Source: Chitinophaga pinensis
Lineage (GTDB): Bacteria; Bacteroidota; Bacteroidia; UKL13-3
Direction: 5' to 3'
Length of the DNA stretch: 8,466 nt
Assembly (NCBI GenBank): GCA_945875195.1
Contig: CAMCJW010000117.1
Location: 1-8,466, forward strand
In this document: in pieces, positions 1 to 7,122 of the stretch
Layout: each line of letters opens with the position of its first letter
Numbering within the stretch: position 1 is the stretch's first letter
Translations under genes and position numbers: made by a program
Notes under the pieces: model-generated
What the model saw: only the letters and a program-made list of their open reading frames with translations
What the model was told of the DNA's origin: nothing
The model's database searches: none

Positions 1-1
1 G

Positions 2-1006
2 ACCAATGGCAACAAGCAGGATGTAGATATTGTAGCCTGGGCACAAGATGCCAATTACTTTCAAAATGAAGTTTTAGATTGTAATGCAGGAAATTTACTC
101 TGGACTAGTGATAAACCTTATGTAATTTATGATTCTATATTAATTCCAAAAGGCTGCACCTTAACAATTGAGGCTGGAACGCAAATTCATAATTACAATA
201 AATCCTGTATTTTGGTGGCAGGAACAATCATTGTAAATGGTACTATAGAAAAACCAGCCGTATTTCAAGGCAGCAGGTTAGACGATGATTACAAACAAAT
301 GCCAGGGCAATGGATAGGTATCAGAATTTTGCCTGGATCGAGTGGAAATAGCATTACTGGCGCCATTGTAAAAAATGCTTATGTTGGAATAGAAGTAGAT
401 TCTATGCCTAACACAGGCAATTTCGGGCTTGTATTAAAAGAGTCGATGATACTCAATATGAGTGCTTGTGGTTTGCTCAATTATTCCTCAAAGCTTTATG
501 CCGAAAATAATTTGGTAGCCAATTGCGGACTATTTGCTTTTATTGGAGAGTTGGGCGGAACGTATGAACTATTGAATAATACCTTCTCTTGCCAGAGTCA
601 GGTTACTGGCCGCAAAGACCCTGGTTTCTATTTAAGTAATGCGCCTGGAAGAGACAATGCAGGCAACGTTTTGTATAAATTTCCGCTTAATTTTAATGTA
701 AGGAACAACATCATTTTTGGCTCTTTGGAAGATGAATTTTTAATAAACGAAGACCCAGATGGGGTTCCAATAACAGTTGCAGCTTTGAACAATTGCCTTA
801 TTAAAACTAAAAATTTAAGTTTAGGAATCAATGGAAATATTTTGAACAAAGATCCTAAATTCAAAAATGTGTCTTTACTGGATTTCGACTTAGAATCTAA
901 CTCTCCATGCCGCAATACGGGTGGTAATGTGGGCATTCCAAGGGACCTCAAAAACAGAAACCGCAATATTTCCGCTCCAAGCATTGGAGCTTATGAGGTT
1001 CAATAA
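2..1006 (+). CDS. Right-handed beta-helix surface protein, C-terminal part
   Basis: The reading frame is open from base 2 to the TAA at 1004-1006, so this is the last 334 residues of a longer protein whose start lies outside the window. A TTG at 212 sits in the middle of conserved sequence and is not the real start. Residues about 46-90 carry the pattern LIPKGCTLTIEAGTQI followed by an I-VNGTIEKPAVFQG stretch. This is the usual first rung of secreted Bacteroidota beta-helix proteins, followed by PGQWIGI and repeated short beta strands with NN turns (NNTF, RNNIIFG, NNCL). The C-terminus (SPCRNTGG ... IGAYE) matches the closing motif of 'choice-of-anchor Q'/parallel beta-helix proteins. Such proteins are exported and often lipid-anchored, but the signal peptide is not visible here. 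The ligand or substrate is unknown; no polysaccharide-lyase catalytic motif is recognisable. It ends 36 bases before the B12 operon promoter and is probably functionally unrelated to it. Confidence 0.82.
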   Translation, partial: TNGNKQDVDIVAWAQDANYFQNEVLDCNAGNLLWTSDKPYVIYDSILIPKGCTLTIEAGTQIHNYNKSCILVAGTIIVNGTIEKPAVFQGSRLDDDYKQMPGQWIGIRILPGSSGNSITGAIVKNAYVGIEVDSMPNTGNFGLVLKESMILNMSACGLLNYSSKLYAENNLVANCGLFAFIGELGGTYELLNNTFSCQSQVTGRKDPGFYLSNAPGRDNAGNVLYKFPLNFNVRNNIIFGSLEDEFLINEDPDGVPITVAALNNCLIKTKNLSLGINGNILNKDPKFKNVSLLDFDLESNSPCRNTGGNVGIPRDLKNRNRNISAPSIGAYEVQ

Positions 1007-1016
1007 TATAGCTATC

Positions 1017-1038
1017 TAATTTCGGTTTGAACCAAAAT
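1017..1038. repeat. Dispersed imperfect palindrome, copy 1 (upstream of btuB promoter)
   Basis: A 22-base segment with core TTCGGTTTGAACCAAAAT is repeated exactly at 7686-7707 inside asnS, and with two changes at 1506-1523 inside btuB. It can fold as ATTT-x-GGT / ACC-x-AAAT around TTGA. Here it lies just after the beta-helix gene and 4 bases before the -33 element of the btuB promoter, so it could be a weak terminator, an operator or a member of a genome-wide repeat family. The copies inside genes favour the last. Confidence 0.6.
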
Positions 1039-1042
1039 TTAA

Positions 1043-1073
1043 TTTGCACATCTTTCAAATAAATTTATATTTG
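1043..1073 (+). promoter_or_regulatory. Bacteroidota-type promoter of the B12 uptake operon
   Basis: TTTG at 1043-1046 and TATATTTG at 1066-1073 match the Bacteroidota primary sigma consensus (-33 TTTG and -7 TANNTTTG), separated by 19 bases. The transcript would start near 1078-1082, about 40 bases before the cobalamin aptamer, giving a leader of roughly 340 bases before btuB. The exact match, the normal spacing and the location just upstream of a riboswitch make this the likely operon promoter. The assignment rests on the motif only. Confidence 0.62.
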
Positions 1074-1119
1074 CCTTGCTCTAGGTTATTCAAATAGTAA
1101 AGCCAAAAAATCACAAAAC

Positions 1120-1307
1120 CCCGGTGCCTTTGTGGCTGTACTTTCTGAATATTAAAAGGGAATCGGGTGAAAATCCTGAACAGTTCCCGCTGCTGTAAGC
1201 ACCGAATGAAGCAATTCATTCATTTCTTTTTCAAACAATAGTCACTGATTGCTACTCAGCAATTGGGAAGACTCGAAAAAGAAGGTGTAAGTCAGAAGAC
1301 CTGCCAG
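1120..1307 (+). promoter_or_regulatory. Adenosylcobalamin (B12) riboswitch aptamer
   Basis: This is a strong match to the cobalamin riboswitch family. The closing helix CGGTGC (1122-1127) pairs perfectly with GCACCG (1199-1204). The core then has AAAAGGGAATCGGGTGAAAA, with GGGAA (1158-1162) pairing TTCCC (1184-1188), CGGG (1164-1167) pairing CCTG (1175-1178), and CGCTGCTGTAAGC after it. A peripheral arm pairs 1224-1232 with 1275-1283 over 9 base pairs and encloses a CACTG-hairpin-TGGGAAGA module with the ATTGC/GCAAT stem. The B12 box AGTCAGAAGACCTGCC is at 1290-1305. In the family, AdoCbl binding turns off B12 uptake or synthesis genes; here it precedes a btuB-like receptor, exactly the expected context. 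Whether control is at transcription or translation is not settled by the aptamer. Confidence 0.96.
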
Positions 1308-1344
1308 AGCAATTTAATTCAACACGGCTTTCGGGAAGAAAGGC

Positions 1345-1395
1345 TAGGTGAACCAAGTTTTGCAACCTGCAATATTTGCTGCTACCTATTTTTTT
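1345..1395 (+). terminator. Possible terminator-like expression platform of the riboswitch
   Basis: Downstream of the aptamer, TAGGT (1345-1349) can pair with ACCTA (1384-1388), with weak inner pairing GCA/TGC (1362-1364 with 1380-1382) and GCAA/TTGC (1369-1372 with 1376-1379). Seven T residues follow directly (1389-1395). The same AGGT could instead pair with ACCT at 1365-1368, giving a mutually exclusive fold. Just upstream a hairpin CTTTC/GAAAG (1328-1332 with 1338-1342) encloses GGGAA. This resembles a transcriptional off-switch, but the main stem is AT-rich and interrupted, so the call is tentative. Confidence 0.33.
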
Positions 1396-1418
1396 CTCTG
1401 GCCAAAACATAAATTGTT

Positions 1419-3386
1419 TTGAAGAAAAAATGTTTGTATGTGGTTTTGTTTATGCTAGCGAATGCAATGGCTAGCTATGCCTTTACCAATGCAAATAAAT
1501 TAGGCTTTGGTTCGAACCAAAATAAAGCTGATACGAGTCGTTTGATGCACACCTTAAAAGTTGTTGGCATCCGTTACCCAACATTATTTACTGGATCCAA
1601 ATTGAATTTAATAGACTCAAGCATTCTGCAAAACTACCAACAAAATTCACTGGCAAATGTATTGAGTAACCAGAGTCAGATTTTCATCAAAACCTATGCA
1701 CCAGGTATGCTGGCAACCCCAAGTTTTAGAGGTGGAAACGCCAATCATACAGCAGTAATTTGGAACGGATTTAACCTACAAAATCCAATGAATGGCCAAA
1801 TAGATTTTTCCACCATTCCAGCCTTTCTTTTAGAGCAAGTGGCTATTCAATATGGTAGTCCTGCCGCCTTGTTTGGATCAGGCAATATTGGCGGAGCCAT
1901 ACATATAGGAACGGCAAAACCCAGCCACAAAGGGCTGCAAACTGAAATCATGACAGGCATTGGCAGCTTTGGCACCTATAGCAGTGGTGTAAAATTATTT
2001 TTAACACAAAGCAATTGGAGCATGCAGCAAAAGTTGTTTTGGCAACATGCAGAAAATGACTTTACCTATAAAAATGTTGATTTGTTACAGCCACAATCCA
2101 CTCCAATTTCAAATTATAAATCATTGCCTACTGCTAGGGCTGAAAATGCACAATTCTCAACCCTTGCATGGATGCAGGAATTTCAATTTCAAATTTATCC
2201 AAAACTAAAATTTGGCATAAAATCGTGGCTACAAAAAAATGAAAGAAATATCCCTGCAGCATTAAACACAGCTAATCTAAATGCAAAACAAATTGATGAA
2301 ACCAGAAAGGTTACTGTAGATTATCAATATAAAACAGGAAGCTATGAAATGCAGGCCAGATATGGTTACTTCAACGATGTGATCAACTATTCTGATAATA
2401 ATAATACACCATCAATTAGTACTTCTCACAACCAAGTTTTCTTTTTAGATAATTTTATAAACAAAGAAAATTACCAAATTCAAGGCAGTGTAATGACTCA
2501 AAATACAAAAGCCAATTTAAACACCAATAATACCAACTGGTTTCAAAATAGAATTGCTATTTTCGGAACATTTAAATGGCTTTGGTTCGACCATCATTTA
2601 CAACAACAAATTACGATACGCCAAGAATGGGCAGATGAAAAGGCTGTTCCTATTATTCCAGCTTATGGATTTAATTTAGCATTGGGCAAACAATTTATCT
2701 TGTTTGGAAACATTGCTAAAAGCTACAGGTTACCTACATTCAATGATTTGTACTGGCCAAACATGGGTAACAAAGAACTATTACCAGAAGAAGGCTGGAA
2801 CCAAGAGTTAAGCTTAAAACACCAAACTACTTATAAAAAAATTAGCTTTAATTCAACCCTTACTGCATTCAATAAAAACATTCAAAATTGGATTATTTGG
2901 GTACCAAATGGAGGTAATTTAAGTACGCCCAAGAACATATACAAGGTTTGGAGCAGAGGTTTGGAATATGATTGGCGCATTAAGTTCAATGCTGGCAATA
3001 TACATTACTTATTAAGAGGTTTGCACGATCTAACTATTGCTACCAATGATGCATCAACTATACCCAATGATGCATCTTTAAACAAGCAAATAATTTATAC
3101 CCCAAGGGTTAAAAACATGCTACAATTTTCACTTCAATATAAAAGCTTGAGTTTCGATTATACTTTCAATTATGTTGGCACTAGATATGTGAGTGCCGAC
3201 CATAGCAATTGGCTAAACCCCTTTAATTATAGCGGTTTAAACCTAGGTAAGGTATTTACCATTAAAGAAAAAAGCATCCAAGGTTTGTTTAGCTTGAACA
3301 ATCTATTCAACCAAACTTACCAAGTAATGGTAAATAGGCCCATGCCATTAATTAATTATCAAATAACCATAAACATAAAACTATAA
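1419..3386 (+). CDS. btuB: BtuB-like TonB-dependent cobalamin receptor
   Basis: Outer-membrane TonB-dependent receptor of 655 residues, predicted to import cobalamin or other corrinoids using TonB/ExbBD energy. The signal peptide is residues 1-21 (KKKC, a hydrophobic stretch, then ASYA). A TonB-box-like TLKVVGI lies near 45-51. The plug domain covers about 55-165 and contains PSFRGGNANHTAVIWNGF and GSPAALFGSGNIGGAIHI. The remainder is an aromatic-rich 22-strand barrel ending in NLFNQTYQVMVNRPMPLINY and a final beta strand. There is no N-terminal carboxypeptidase-like (SusC-type) domain, as expected for BtuB. The start is TTG at 1419: a stop at 1410-1412 limits the frame, and the first in-frame ATG (1452) would lose the basic n-region. 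The cobalamin riboswitch directly upstream is the main evidence for the substrate; sequence alone would support only a TonB receptor of siderophore/cobalamin type. The next gene begins 1 base after the stop. Confidence 0.9.
   Translation: MKKKCLYVVLFMLANAMASYAFTNANKLGFGSNQNKADTSRLMHTLKVVGIRYPTLFTGSKLNLIDSSILQNYQQNSLANVLSNQSQIFIKTYAPGMLATPSFRGGNANHTAVIWNGFNLQNPMNGQIDFSTIPAFLLEQVAIQYGSPAALFGSGNIGGAIHIGTAKPSHKGLQTEIMTGIGSFGTYSSGVKLFLTQSNWSMQQKLFWQHAENDFTYKNVDLLQPQSTPISNYKSLPTARAENAQFSTLAWMQEFQFQIYPKLKFGIKSWLQKNERNIPAALNTANLNAKQIDETRKVTVDYQYKTGSYEMQARYGYFNDVINYSDNNNTPSISTSHNQVFFLDNFINKENYQIQGSVMTQNTKANLNTNNTNWFQNRIAIFGTFKWLWFDHHLQQQITIRQEWADEKAVPIIPAYGFNLALGKQFILFGNIAKSYRLPTFNDLYWPNMGNKELLPEEGWNQELSLKHQTTYKKISFNSTLTAFNKNIQNWIIWVPNGGNLSTPKNIYKVWSRGLEYDWRIKFNAGNIHYLLRGLHDLTIATNDASTIPNDASLNKQIIYTPRVKNMLQFSLQYKSLSFDYTFNYVGTRYVSADHSNWLNPFNYSGLNLGKVFTIKEKSIQGLFSLNNLFNQTYQVMVNRPMPLINYQITINIKL
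1506..1523. repeat. Dispersed palindrome, copy 2 (perfect 16-base palindrome in btuB)
   Basis: TTTGGTTCGAACCAAA at 1506-1521 is a perfect palindrome. With the following AT it aligns without gaps to the copies at 1021-1038 and 7690-7707, with two differences. It encodes FGSNQN (residues 30-35 of the receptor), a poorly constrained linker between signal peptide and TonB box, where an inserted repeat would be tolerated. Confidence 0.55.
3043..3076 (+). repeat. btuB: Short 21-base-period duplication in btuB
   Basis: CCAATGATGCATC occurs at 3043-3055 and again at 3064-3076, offset by 21 bases, so the frame is kept. It encodes NDAS twice (TNDASTIPNDASLN), in what should be a surface loop or turn between barrel strands. 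It looks like a small in-frame tandem duplication. Confidence 0.6.
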
Positions 3387-3387
3387 C

Positions 3388-4344
3388 ATGAAAAAACACC
3401 TACAAAAACTAAGCATTGCCATTGCAATTTTAGCTAGCACCCAATTATGGGCCCAGAGTATTTCAACCTTTGAAGACATTTCATTGGCACCAAATTCATT
3501 TTACAATGGCTCTGATTTCAAGGGCGGTTTCAAAAGTGGTTCGGCTTTTTTTACCAATATGCACGACACAACATTTGGCCCTTATTGGGAAGGGTTTTCT
3601 GTATCGAACACCAAAGATGATTCTACTCCAGGCTACTTAAATCAATACAGTGCCATTACTGGAGGTGCTTGGGGTGGCAACAATTACGGCGTATTTTATT
3701 TAGGAGGGAAAATCATTTTAGACTCAACTATTTCGAATAATTCTATCAGTGGTTTTAGTATCACCAACTCTACTTATACCTATTTTGACATGAAAGAAGG
3801 AAGTCAATTTTCGAAAAAATTTGGCGGAGTAAGTGGCAACGACCCAGACTATTTACGTGTTGTAATAAATGCTTGGAAAAAAGGAGGAATACCAGCAGAT
3901 ACTAGCATTAAAGTTTATTTGGCAGATTATACCTCAAGTGATAATACCAAAGATTATATCCTAAAAACTTGGAAGTGGGTTAACTTGCTATCATTTGGCC
4001 AAGTAGATAGTTTTGCTTTTAAAATGGAATCGAGCGATACTGGTGCATTTGGAATCAATACACCAAGATATTTCTGTATAGATAATTTTAATTTGCCTAC
4101 TGTTGGGTTATTGACTATCAATCCAACAATTACGCTCAATATTTATCCTAATCCTGTAAATGAAATGCTTCATATAAATTGTAATGAAAATGTAGAGGAA
4201 GCAATTATTTTTGACATGAAAGGAAATAAAATAATGGAAACAATTGGCAATGAAATTTCGGTTGAGAGTTTGTCTCAAGGTATTTATGTGTTGCAGGTTA
4301 GTACCAAAACAGGCCTAGGAATTCAGAAGTTTATTAAGCAATAA
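3388..4344 (+). CDS. DUF4465 protein with T9SS C-terminal sorting domain
   Basis: Secreted protein of 318 residues. It starts with a signal peptide (MKKHLQKLS, then a hydrophobic core, ending in LWAQ near residue 23). Residues about 26-235 look like a DUF4465 domain: TFEDISLAPNSFYNG, GPYWEGFSVSN, GYLNQYSAITGGAWGGNNYGV and a later FCIDNF. From about residue 250 there is a type A T9SS sorting domain (LNIYPNPVNE, FDMKGN, LSQGIYVLQV, ending in KFIKQ). This sends the protein through the type IX secretion system to the cell surface, where the tail is removed. DUF4465 genes are recurrent neighbours of BtuB-like receptors in Bacteroidota. Some gut Bacteroides have further surface B12-binding proteins (BtuH), but I cannot tell from sequence alone whether this is related. 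A role in surface capture of cobalamin is inferred from the riboswitch operon. It lies 1 base after btuB and 4 bases before the lipoprotein gene, so all three are probably co-transcribed and B12-repressed. Confidence 0.85.
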   Translation: MKKHLQKLSIAIAILASTQLWAQSISTFEDISLAPNSFYNGSDFKGGFKSGSAFFTNMHDTTFGPYWEGFSVSNTKDDSTPGYLNQYSAITGGAWGGNNYGVFYLGGKIILDSTISNNSISGFSITNSTYTYFDMKEGSQFSKKFGGVSGNDPDYLRVVINAWKKGGIPADTSIKVYLADYTSSDNTKDYILKTWKWVNLLSFGQVDSFAFKMESSDTGAFGINTPRYFCIDNFNLPTVGLLTINPTITLNIYPNPVNEMLHINCNENVEEAIIFDMKGNKIMETIGNEISVESLSQGIYVLQVSTKTGLGIQKFIKQ

Positions 4345-4348
4345 TTAA

Positions 4349-5574
<1,226 letters not shown>

Positions 5575-5961
5575 CTAAAATACTGTTGGTAAAAGTTTTG
5601 GCAGAAAAATAACCAATCCAATAATAAAGGCTACAAAGGCAACAACTAAGACTGCTGCGGCTGATAGATCCTTAATCTTGCCAATACGATTATCCATATT
5701 TGGCATCACAAAATCTGCTAAATGTTCAATGGCAGAATTGAAAATTTCAGCAGCAATCACAATACCTATTAATAGGATAACTATTATCCATTCTGTGGTA
5801 GAAATTTGAAAACAATAACCCATGCCAATTGCCAATAATGACAGAACAATATGGATGCGCAAATTGTGCTCATTTTTCCACAAACCTTTTAATCCGTTGA
5901 AAGCATAGGTAAAACTTTTCAATCGTTTCTTTAATGAAAATTTATTAGGTTCAGGCTGCAT
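5575..5961 (-). CDS. dgkA: DgkA-type diacylglycerol/undecaprenol kinase
   Basis: Integral membrane lipid kinase of 128 residues, about the usual length of the family (around 120). It phosphorylates diacylglycerol or undecaprenol with ATP in the inner membrane, recycling lipid by-products. The catalytic signature is intact: E72-I-F-N75-S-A-I-E79 and K97-D98 followed by LSAAAVL, equivalent to E69, N72, E76, K94 and D95 of the E. coli enzyme. An amphipathic N-terminus contains KNEHNLRIH (about 29-37), whose E-N-RIH form resembles Gram-positive undecaprenol kinases. Three hydrophobic segments lie near 38-53, 56-75 and 101-121. Which lipid is used cannot be read from the sequence. The ATG at 5959-5961 is the start; it follows the stop of the outer-membrane barrel gene by 9 bases, so it is probably the last gene of the asnS transcript. 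Confidence 0.93.
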   Translation of the reverse strand: MQPEPNKFSLKKRLKSFTYAFNGLKGLWKNEHNLRIHIVLSLLAIGMGYCFQISTTEWIIVILLIGIVIAAEIFNSAIEHLADFVMPNMDNRIGKIKDLSAAAVLVVAFVAFIIGLVIFLPKLLPTVF

Positions 5962-5970
5962 AAATTTCTG

Positions 5971-7110
5971 CTAAAATGCTTCCGACAAAGTAAAATAAAA
6001 CCCTTTGATTTTACCTTCCCCAAATCCAAAATCTATTCTGGCATTGATATGCTCACGGCGAATGGTGGTTGCTCTAAATCCAAAGCCATAATTAGGTTTA
6101 ATATTCTGTGTTAAATTAGTAAAGTCTGAACCAACGTTGCCCACACCACCAAAAACAACTGCTCCAAAAGGACCCCATATGGTTTTACGAAACTCTGCTT
6201 GAGCTGCCACAAAATGATTGTCTCTATATCGGCCATTGTAATACCCACGCATGATCATTTCATTACCCATAGTACCCATTTGCCTGTAGGGTACATCGCC
6301 TTTATTGACACTTGCATAACCTTGTAATGCTAAAACGTTTTCCTTCCACAAACCAAAGAACTTACGTACATCCATAGTTACGCTTCTAAATTGGTATTTA
6401 CTAATTTGAGAAGGAAAAAAGAAGTAATTGCTAATCTCTAAATACGCACCTTTCAGAGGATAATATATATTGTCTCTATTGTCATAAGCCAAAGCTAGTC
6501 CTGCACCAAAAATGGTATAACCATTTATACCTGCAACCCCACTAGAAGGAGCTTCACTTAAATCTTTAAACTTAATATTATACAACTGCTCATACATAAT
6601 TTGCCCGCCCATATACAAATTTCTAACAAACTGACGAGTGAGTCTGGCGTTGATTTTATGCTGTTTAAAATTATTAAAATCACCAGAATCCTTTGCCAAA
6701 TTACCTACACCATAATAGTATTCATAAAAATTATTGAATACATACTGAGCCTTGAGGTTATACTTATTTTCAAAGAAGAAAATATCGGCACTTGGTCTAA
6801 TATTAAACTGTTTATTTTGCGTGTAGGAGGTATTAAGCCTAATGAGGGAAGGGCGTGTATTTTCCTTTTGGCCAATCCTAAACAAATAACCTAAACTCAA
6901 GCCAAGTTTAATACCAGTTTCAGGCGCCACCGACCAAATGGGAAGGGTAAAAAAATAGTTCTTTTTAGGCTTAACAGAATCACCTTCCATGATTCGGTAA
7001 AAGCGATTGACCAATCGGTTAATGCCATTATCTTTTTGGGCATGAACCTGCTGAGTACTAAAAAAAAGTAAGAAAAAAAATGCTACTAAAACTAATTTTA
7101 TCTGTGGCAA
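5971..7110 (-). CDS. BamA/TamA-family outer-membrane barrel protein without POTRA domains
   Basis: Outer-membrane protein of 379 residues. The signal peptide is residues 1-24 (hydrophobic run, cleavage after VHA). A short linker leads to an Omp85-type barrel (bacterial surface antigen domain). Visible hallmarks are LAYDNRDNIYYPLKGAYLEI (about 207-226), the MRGYYNGRYRD segment (287-297) corresponding to the conserved RGY/RGF loop motif of the superfamily, a following AEFRKTIWGPFG, and the terminal aromatic F379 expected for BAM recognition. No POTRA repeats fit in the roughly 30 residues between signal peptide and barrel, so it is not BamA itself; a patatin- or phosphoesterase-like partner domain is also absent. 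Function is unknown. The start is TTG at 7108-7110: the asnS stop (7123-7125) is in the same frame and only four codons, none ATG, GTG or TTG, lie between. It is 12 bases after asnS and 9 before dgkA. Confidence 0.85.
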   Translation of the reverse strand: MPQIKLVLVAFFFLLFFSTQQVHAQKDNGINRLVNRFYRIMEGDSVKPKKNYFFTLPIWSVAPETGIKLGLSLGYLFRIGQKENTRPSLIRLNTSYTQNKQFNIRPSADIFFFENKYNLKAQYVFNNFYEYYYGVGNLAKDSGDFNNFKQHKINARLTRQFVRNLYMGGQIMYEQLYNIKFKDLSEAPSSGVAGINGYTIFGAGLALAYDNRDNIYYPLKGAYLEISNYFFFPSQISKYQFRSVTMDVRKFFGLWKENVLALQGYASVNKGDVPYRQMGTMGNEMIMRGYYNGRYRDNHFVAAQAEFRKTIWGPFGAVVFGGVGNVGSDFTNLTQNIKPNYGFGFRATTIRREHINARIDFGFGEGKIKGFYFTLSEAF

Positions 7111-7122
7111 ACTTACTAGGAT

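Noticed and set aside
628..984. 118-residue minus-strand ORF
   Set aside because: Lies wholly opposite the conserved C-terminus of the beta-helix protein and has no recognisable family signature.
212..1006. Start of the beta-helix gene at TTG 212
   Set aside because: The frame is open back to base 2 and conserved beta-helix sequence lies upstream of 212, so the gene is truncated by the window edge.
1506..1521. GGTTCGAACC resembles the T-arm of a tRNA
   Set aside because: No acceptor stem, anticodon arm or CCA-adjacent stem surrounds it, and it lies inside the open btuB frame.
2578..2590. Fourth copy of the palindrome family (GGCTTTGGTTCGA, identical to 1503-1515)
   Set aside because: The match stops after the left half and the right arm is missing, so it is likely coincidence in coding sequence (LWFD).
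5575..5620. Shared bidirectional terminator at the convergent junction
   Set aside because: The bases there are coding for the kinase C-terminus and form no GC stem followed by a T tract on either strand.
6601..6894. 97-residue plus-strand ORF, and similar shorter minus-strand ORFs at 3954-4139 and 4642-4881
   Set aside because: Each is antisense to a well-supported gene and has no family motif or plausible context.
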